This document shows, piece by piece, positions 57,901 through 64,000 of a stretch of DNA of 64,000 nucleotides (positions within the stretch are counted from its first letter, which is position 1; the number at the start of each line of letters is the position of its first letter). This DNA is from Vitellaria paradoxa (taxonomy: Eukaryota > Streptophyta > Magnoliopsida > Ericales > Sapotaceae). Where the stretch lies: the NCBI GenBank assembly GCA_019916065.1, contig CM034242.1:45320626-45384625 (forward strand), given 5' to 3'. Under the pieces are notes generated by a model. The model did not search any database and was not told where the DNA came from. It was given only the letters and a program-made list of their open reading frames with translations. The position numbers and the translations under genes are program-made.

Positions 57901-60900
57901 ACCATGGAAAAATGATTCAGAGACATATGAAAACTCAATAATGAATTAATTATGCAACTTATTATTTTGGTATATTGTTATTTGGATATATCCTATATCG
58001 ATAAAATCAAGCGTCTCAAGCCATTATCAGATTCTAGCGGTTTTATTCACTTATTACTAATTGGTTTTGAGTTGGGTGCTTTAACATGATATAGAGCCGA
58101 GATCCTAAAATCTTTATTTATTTATTTATTTATTTTTTTCTTTTCTAGCTTTTGATCTTTTGTCCGTATCAATAAACCCTGGTCACTATTGTTCGTGTGT
58201 ATGTATCAAGAAGCCCTAACCTAGTTTCTATTCTAGTCACCAGAGGAAGCAATCAACCACACCAGAGGACTCATCGATTGCTAACAAGTCTCCCTATTAG
58301 TATCAAAGTTGAGTCTTGGGAGGACTTGTGCCCTCCTTTCATCTTGGTCTTCTGTGTTTCTTAATTTTTCAGTTCTACACTGTTTCGTACTTGGTACATT
58401 TGTTTGTCATTCCATATGGAGTAGAGGTTGCATGTAAGGGAACTTGTTAGAAAATATCTCACGTTGAGAAAATCACATCTCCCAAGCTAGTATAAGATCC
58501 TAATGAATCTCCCCACTCATTAGAATATATCCCACATTGATAAAATCATGTCTCCCAAATTAGTATAAGATCCCAGTTAGTCTCTCCACTCATTAGAATA
58601 TATCCCACGTTAATAAAATCACGTCTCCCAAACTAGTATAAATTGTAATGGATCTCTCTACTCATTGTCGATTGGTTTTGAATTGGACGTTTTAACAGTT
58701 ACAAAATAATTTTTTTTCCCATGTTTGGATGGAACCATTTAGAATTATTATTCCACTAATATTTCTTTTACCACCAAGGAAATTGAAAATTTTCAAATGT
58801 TTCATGGGCAAGAAATGAAATTCCTTGTTAATGACACTACGTCTTGATATTTTGCTTGTCCAAATTGCTGGAAGAATAATTTGATTCAAACAAATTAAAT
58901 GGATCCAACCAACATATATATCTTAGGAAAAGATCTATCTAAAAGCTGCATCCCTTGTTGGTTCCCATGTAATTTTGGTTACATATTGTTTGTTTATTAT
59001 GCATTTCACTTGTGCAGGTGTACGCATTTGTTGCTCCTAAAATAATTGGTGGAAAGAATGCACCATCTCCGGTTGGTGAACTTGGGATGGTGGAGATGAC
59101 ACAAGCTTTGGAATTAATTGATGTTTGCTATGAGCAGGTTCATCTTGATATATATATATGTGTGTGTGTGTATTTTGTTTAATAGTAATGATGTTTTTCT
59201 GGCTTAGCAATATCATTGCAATGGCATTAAATAGTTTGACATTGTAGAGATTATTTCATTTTGCATTATTTTTCTAGCAACATTAATCATATAGTCTCTC
59301 TGTCCACGATAAATGTATTTATACATGTAATGAAGATTCAGTAAAAATTCCAAAATGGGGATGCAATCAATGTAGAATGAGATACAGGCCCAATTAATGC
59401 CGAAGGGTGTGTTTGAATAAAGGATTTAGTTAGGGAAAAGAAAAGTAAAAAGGGAGAAAAGAGAAAAAAAAAATAATGAAGGGAAAATAAGAATTAGGAA
59501 GTAGATTAAAATCCCCAAAATAAATATTCTTATTTGGTTGGATTAGAAACTATAAGAAAATAAAAGGTTCCTCATTAAACTAATTTTTTCATTCCCAAAT
59601 TCCATGCCTTTCCCCTCTATTTTCCATCACAACCAAACAAGAGAATTAATTTTGAATCCCTCTCCTTTTCATTTCCCAACAATAGATCCACAATACCAAA
59701 CACAACTTGAAAAATAATAAATTCTGTTCAAGGATACCAAATCTCTTACCCCCTCCCCCCCCCCCCCCCCCCCAAAAAAAATAACCAAAACCTGAGGGGG
59801 CCGCAACACGCGCTCCCCTTATGTCATCAACCAAGTGATACTTGAATTCCTCTCTCATCCCTCCCCATGATTAAATTATTACTTTTCGTATAAAGTTGTT
59901 CATATATTTTCTTTTTAACTGAGGAGAAAGTTGACAAAGCTGCTAGGTTTCTAAATATTTCCCATCTACATTTTCAGGTTGTGTTTTTGCTTATCTATGA
60001 CACTTCTACTGCAGATTGGACCTGACATGCTTATAAGTGGATTTCTTCAACCCATTCCAGACCTAACACCTGTTATTCCATCAGTAGAGGAAACTTCTGC
60101 AATTGATCCAACACTTAGTCCGTACGAATCAAGCATTATATTCTTTTACAAGACATGGGATCCATATGGTGCCTTTTCAAACTTCTCTTGTCATGCAATA
60201 CAAATGACTGATGAAAGTGGCAAGTATGTCAACTGGCCAAGCGTGGAACATTATTATCAGGTGGGTTGCTATTTTTAAAATTTTGTTTGTTGTTGGGACT
60301 TCTAAGTTTGCTATTAATTGATTTTTTTCTTGTCAAGTGCAGGCACACAAGTTTGTGGGGATGGATGATGCTGTAGCCAAAAGTTGTGTGGAAGCCATAA
60401 GGTCTGCAAAAAGTCCTGAGGAAGCAGCACGACTGGGAAGGACAATGCAGAGGCAGCACCCTAATCTGGTATGGTTTCAAGTACTGATTACTATGATGTA
60501 TATTGACCTCAAACTTGACTGTTCAGGCTAATGAACTTGACTATTCAGCCTGATATGTTTACAGTAAAGTTTTGTTGTACCTTGTTAACTCACTAGTTTT
60601 GGAAACATTTAGTGATTATAATTTGATAATTTCCTGTCTATGGTTGCTAGATTCCATATTTTTATCACTTACCAGGCAAAGAAAAATCCACATGGTTTAC
60701 TAGATTAATCATTAGGGTTCCTATTCTCAACTTGATTTATTAGTGATGGTAACTGGACCAACTTCTATCTTTGCAACAGTGTGAGGCATGCGCATCATGG
60801 ATTGCACTTAGACCAGTATTTGAAAATAGAACTTGTACATTATACTTGTCCAAAAAAAAAAAAAAAAAAAAGCGGCTTGTACATCGGCATCAACCCTTCA

Positions 60901-62083
60901 TCCTCATAATTTATATCTTAAGTTTTGACTTCCAGAAGAGAAATATAGGTTCCATCAGACACTATTGTAGTTGTGTGTGTTTAATAGTGATGCTATAGTT
61001 TTGACTGCTTTTGATAATAATGCATTTTGTTATTGAAGTTGGGGAGATTTGACAAAACCACTATTCAAATTCAAGGGGGGTCCAATGTACGAGGCTCTTG
61101 CCCAACATACAGAGTCTTATTTCCGAGTATTGAACCCATGACTTTTAAGGTCGTAAAAGAGCAAACTTATTGTTGCGCCAAAGCTTAATCTCCATTATTC
61201 AAATTCAAGTTCAGAAAGTCTGTCAGGGAATCACTTTGAACATTTAAAAAAACGAAAATGAAAAAAAAAAGAAAAGGAAGAAGAAAAAAGGATAATTGTA
61301 GATTCATGAATGCTAGTAAATATAGTTTTCTATTACTGTGTTTGACATCACTGAGATTATAGTGGGTCAATGATTGATTCCATGACTGTTCATGGGGAGG
61401 TCAAGATGGTAGTGTGTCAATGTAGTTAATCATATATCATGTGTAGACAATGATACATTCAATATCAGGTTCTGGGGTCCCCCCCCCCCCAAAAAAAAAA
61501 GAAAAGAAGAGGGCCAAAATTCTGTAGAGCTGCTGCAATAGTTGCTGCATTCAAGGGTGATTTGGATGGAACGAAACGCTAGAATTTTAAGACAAATAAA
61601 ATGACATTTGTGTCATTTGGGAACGTATCAATTTCCAAACTTCACTTTGGGCTTCAGTCCATGCTGATGTGGCCTAACTGCGTCAATTTAATTAATTATT
61701 TAATCTTGTGATTTTTACATTCTTGGAGCCTTGAATTCATTCTCTCATAATGTCTTGTGATCTGATCTACTTTCTTCTTGTGCCCAACGCAGATGAGGTC
61801 CGACTGGGAATCTGTCAAGATTGATGTTATGTACAGAGCCTTAAAATGTAAGTTTTCCATCTACCCTCATTTGAACTCCATGCTGCTCTCTACTGCTGGG
61901 TCTGTTCTTGTCGAAGCCTCGCCCCATGATCTGTTTTGGGGCGGCGGTCGGGAGGGAGAAGGCCTGAACTATCTCGGCAGGTTGCTAATGCAGATACGAT
62001 CGGAGTTTCTAGGTGACTCTTCATCGTCAAATAATAATTCTACAACTCATCAAGAAAGAGAGAACCGATTGAAAAAATCATAA
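51977..62083 (+). CDS. PYRR: PYRR: pyrimidine reductase of riboflavin synthesis with C-terminal COG3236 domain (complete, nine exons)
   Basis: Exons 51977-52309, 54968-55102, 55819-55927, 56080-56205, 56290-56603, 59018-59137, 60015-60260, 60343-60468 and 61793-62083; 1800 nt, 599 residues. Junctions are GT-AG and in frame. Residues about 25-155 are the deaminase-like part, but zinc-site residues are gone: KPAEVQA where PyrD has HAE (Pro72), and EPGDCHGDRTAV where it has EPC...PPC. So it is PYRR, not the deaminase PYRD. The reductase domain (about 170-390) has GKIATSSGHASWI, GGNTVR-DNPRLTARHG and LWECGG. From residue 420 comes COG3236/YbiA-like FFYKTWDPYGAFSNF, VEHYYQAHKFVG and SPHDLFWGGG, a family shown to hydrolyse early riboflavin intermediates. 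It reduces the deaminated pyrimidine intermediate in plastids. The start at 51977 gives a short transit-like leader; an in-frame ATG at 51824 is less likely. Introns 1, 5 and 6 hold transposon debris. Confidence 0.96.
52585..54358 (+). mobile_element. L1-type LINE 3' remnant in PYRR intron 1
   Basis: Plus-strand broken frames match the region after the reverse transcriptase of plant L1 ORF2: VEVLAANLGYAFGSL, then GGTITLIKSTLSSMRTYIF, then LERKLKYHLVNWGAL and LEVFSKVLLGNF. Two diverged copies of a block (ATTAAGGAGAATTT, ACTGGTGTGGC, AGTCTTTTCTTAGA) at about 53150-53290 and 53432-53570 show internal duplication. It ends in an A-run with AAT triplets (54326-54358), the 3' tail. Same sense as the host gene. 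No target duplication was identified. Confidence 0.85.
53150..53570 (+). repeat. Internal duplication within the LINE remnant
   Basis: The segment from GTATTAAGGAGAATTT through TCTTTTCTTAGA...TTCCCTTT occurs at about 53147-53275 and again at about 53429-53555. A further GTTGAGG..GTTT.TACATGCTTTGTATGAG block is also repeated (53356 and 53650). Confidence 0.7.
57409..57868 (+). mobile_element. Short non-autonomous LTR-like element (direct repeats ~150 bp)
   Basis: Two diverged direct repeats, about 57409-57556 and 57711-57868. Both run ACCTTAACCTA..., then GTT(A/G)AGTCC..CATC, AGCTATGAACTCAAT and CACCTCCTT.GCTAGC. About 155 bp separates them. A purine-rich tract GTTGGGTTGGGGGGAGGGG at about 57684-57703 lies just before the second copy, in the place expected of a polypurine tract. 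Boundaries and any target duplication are unclear. Confidence 0.6.
57976..58697 (+). mobile_element. TRIM-type LTR element with a triplicated 73-bp unit in its 3' LTR
   Basis: The left LTR 57976-58086 (111 bp) and right LTR 58445-58697 (253 bp) both run from TGTTA to TTTAACA. A primer-site-like TGATATAGAGCCGAGATCC follows the left LTR (compare TGGTATCAGAGC). The right LTR carries three tandem copies of a 73-bp unit (58447, 58520 and 58593); the left LTR has one. The interior is 358 bp with no coding capacity, which fits TRIM elements. No matching target duplication was seen. Confidence 0.72.
58447..58664 (+). repeat. 73-bp tandem repeat, three copies
   Basis: Copies start TTAGAAAATATCTCACG, TTAGAATATATCCCACA and TTAGAATATATCCCACG at 58447, 58520 and 58593. 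Each contains AAAATCA..TCTCCCAA and TAGTATAA. Confidence 0.95.
59405..59707. mobile_element. MITE-like element in PYRR intron 6
   Basis: About 300 bp with ends GGGTGTGTTTGAATA and, reversed, AGTTGTGTTTGGTATT. Internal GGGAAAAGAAAAGTAAAAA, AATAAAAGG and AATTTTGAATCCC stretches match the element at 950-1282. The right part has an extra C/T-rich tract. Confidence 0.6.
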
Positions 62084-63396
62084 TGGTTTGTGTGTAACAT
62101 TATTGATGTGGGTGTAATCCATTACTAATTTTTTGTTTAGTGTTATAATTTTTACTTTATAGTTGATATGTAAATGCAGACTTGAAATCTTTCTTCGACA
62201 TTGAATCGACGTTGGTGCTCTCACTCTTTGCAGGGGCTATATAGGAGAGATTGATCACCCATGGGGCCCGTATCATGTGTACATGTAAAAAAAAGAATCA
62301 AGTATAAACTAGGGGATGGATCAGAATTTCTAATCTGTAGGGGTATAGGTTATATATAGGTGACTGATTGGGAGAAAAATAATTATATTTTTTTGCAATA
62401 AAATTAATATAATTAATTTTTAATGGTAATTATAATTATATAATAAAATACAGTTAAAAGGATAGAAATATTCATCATTACTTTTCAAGTACTAGAAAGA
62501 ATAGAAATATTCAGAAAACAAACTTGTGTCTGCATAAAGCCTTTTACCTTTTAGTGCAAATGATGCCCTAAGAGCCTATTCAGAAGATGAATGCACTTCA
62601 CAAACAACAGTTGCAGATACAATGACAAAAAAAATTAAACATTGAAACACAACTAGTTGTGGTATGAATGTATGGTTTTTATCAAAAAGTCTTAAGAACT
62701 AGCTACATCAGACTGTTGGAAACAAACTACTCCCCAGATGGAGCAGCAATCAAGGATTTTCTAGTTCTGTTTAAGGAAACGCACGCTGTTAATTAAACAA
62801 GAACACTCATAGAATAAATAAATGTTTCAAATTTGCAAAAAGTTCAATCTAAACAAAAAAACTGACAACCTTCCTGAATAAAGCTAAACCATAAACATGC
62901 CAATATAGAAAAAGTATGCCTTTGAATAAAAAAAATTAGGGAAAAAAGAAAGACTTGGAAGCTATCCCATCAAGCTCTGGAGCTGAGGGATTTGATTATA
63001 CCTGTTCCCTCGTTCTCTGTGCCCAAAAATGGCTCAGCTCGGGCTTGAACCTAGATCAATTTCTCACTTGCAGTTACATATGTATCAGCTGCTGCATTTC
63101 AACCTGCATACTCTAAATTAATTATCATCTTTCCTCCAACTGAAGAGAAATCTCAATTTCAATTTAAACTGACAAAAGAGACCAGTAAGTTTTCAATGCC
63201 CACATAAAAAGACTATCCTAGTCCATCCACACAACATACAAATATCCAACAGATAATAAAATCACTCGGTTAAATAGGATTTGCTAGGTGCACACACTCT
63301 TGCTCAGCAAGAGGATGAGTAGATAACTAACTAGGCAGCACGCTTAAAATGGGAATGTACAAAAAAGTTTAAATTCTCACAGATATACACACAAAG
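62084..63396. other. Convergent intergenic region between PYRR and the CLV2-like gene
   Basis: 1.3 kb holding the 3' UTRs of two convergent genes. Nothing else recognised. Confidence 0.7.
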
Positions 63397-64000
63397 TTAA
63401 ACTTTTGTTTGGAGAATGTATTTCCTAGTTCGAGCAGAACAGAAGAGAGCAATGACACCAAAGTAAAAGCTAACAACTGCGCTTATAATGAACACCCAGA
63501 GTGAAACCGGCCCCTCCATTTCTTCTTCAAACGTCTTGCCTGGCACCGAGGGAAGGCTTCTCGTGGGACATCCTTCATCAGGGGACTCCACACACAACTC
63601 TGGATTGCCAGCAAAGGCCCCTGAAAACCTCCAATATCCCTGTTTCTCGGGAACAATACCAGAGAAACAGTTGTATGAGAGATTCAAGAGCGTCAGGTTT
63701 CCAAGGCTTGAGATGTTTTCAGGGATCTGACCGGATAATGAATTATTCGACAAATCCAAGACCCTTAAACTCCGCATCTTGTCCAAATTCCTTGGAATCT
63801 GACCGTCGAGATAATTATGAGATAAATTCAGATACTCCAAACCATGTAATCCCAACAGACTGACTGGAATGTCCCCAATTAGTAAATTATTAGACAAGTC
63901 AATCCCAACTGCAGAAGATAGATCATAATTGAAGCTCAACTCGTTAATATCAGAAACAAACACACAGAGTTTCATCTGCAGACTCTGTGATGTAGCCAAG
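63397..64000 (-). CDS. CLV2: CLAVATA2-like LRR receptor protein, C-terminal part (partial)
   Basis: 200 residues are visible on the minus strand, ending with TAA at 63399-63397. The 5' part lies beyond the window. After an island-domain-like stretch (SDINELSFNYDLSSAVGIDLS) come about four LRRs of the plant extracellular type (LEYLNLSHNYLDGQIP, LRVLDLSNNSLSGQIP, LTLLNLSYNCFSGIVP). Then follow a cap (GNPELCVESPDEGCP), an acidic juxtamembrane stretch (FEEEME), one membrane helix (VSLWVFIISAVVSFYFGVIA) and a very short basic tail ending SARTRKYILQTKV. With no kinase it is a receptor-like protein. The cap, helix and QTK-type tail fit CLAVATA2 (RLP10), which acts with the CORYNE pseudokinase in CLE peptide signalling in meristems. 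Assignment is from remembered family features; the LRR-RLP class is certain. Confidence 0.88.
   Translation of the reverse strand, partial: LATSQSLQMKLCVFVSDINELSFNYDLSSAVGIDLSNNLLIGDIPVSLLGLHGLEYLNLSHNYLDGQIPRNLDKMRSLRVLDLSNNSLSGQIPENISSLGNLTLLNLSYNCFSGIVPEKQGYWRFSGAFAGNPELCVESPDEGCPTRSLPSVPGKTFEEEMEGPVSLWVFIISAVVSFYFGVIALFCSARTRKYILQTKV

Larger units (their letters stand above)
56604..59017. other. PYRR intron 5
   Basis: 2.4 kb. Holds two short LTR-like elements (57409-57868 and 57976-58697). The rest is T-rich intron; the ORF at 57104-57439 is low-complexity and hydrophobic and not a gene. Confidence 0.7.

Noticed and set aside
63488..63863. Plus-strand ORFs at the right edge
   Set aside because: They are antisense shadows of the CLV2-like coding region.

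Overview
This is a 64 kb piece of nuclear genome from a flowering plant, most likely a eudicot. The evidence is GT-AG introns, very AT-rich intergenic DNA, plant-only gene families (AMT1 ammonium transporter, CLAVATA2-like receptor protein, plant PYRR fusion protein) and nested plant retrotransposons and MITEs. Nothing bacterial, organellar or viral was recognised, and no tRNA or rRNA gene was found. Species cannot be called from the sequence alone.

Genes, left to right: (1) the 3' part of an alpha-1,6-fucosyltransferase-like gene (+, 1-4740, six exons visible); (2) a complete 12-exon, 539-residue protein phosphatase 2A B''-type regulatory subunit (-, 35277-8193), stretched to 27 kb by transposons; (3) a two-exon gene for a probable plastid membrane protein of unknown function (+, 39172-42714); (4) an intronless AMT1-type ammonium transporter (+, 48453-49988); (5) a complete nine-exon, 599-residue PYRR gene of riboflavin synthesis (+, 51977-62083), with an inactive-looking deaminase region, a reductase and a C-terminal COG3236/YbiA-like domain; (6) the 3' end of a CLAVATA2-like LRR receptor protein (-, 64000-63397, running off the window). 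I assembled exons by hand from splice sites and frame. Every junction keeps the reading frame, and the two complete multi-exon proteins have the lengths I expect for their families. The genes do unrelated jobs; this is ordinary plant gene order, not an operon.

Transposons fill the large introns. Intron 6 of the PP2A gene holds a complete but dead Ty1/copia element (5330 bp, 5-bp target duplication). Intron 1 holds a Ty3/gypsy deletion derivative that has lost the reverse transcriptase/integrase core and itself contains two MITEs, then a LINE remnant, then a full-length L1-type LINE (6.1 kb, 17-bp target duplication). All of these lie antisense to the host gene. LINE 3' fragments also sit in fucosyltransferase intron 4 and PYRR intron 1. 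PYRR intron 5 holds two short LTR-like elements, one of TRIM type. The 42.7-48.4 kb intergenic region has a SINE with an 18-bp target duplication and several tandem repeats.

The most unusual observation is a short inverted-repeat element family present twice (26156-26555 and about 44224-44955). Its interior is built from repeated 12-bp-stem hairpins. In the first copy two adjacent hairpins differ at two stem positions, and both changes are compensated on the other arm. I found no gene cluster that looks like a new biochemical system.
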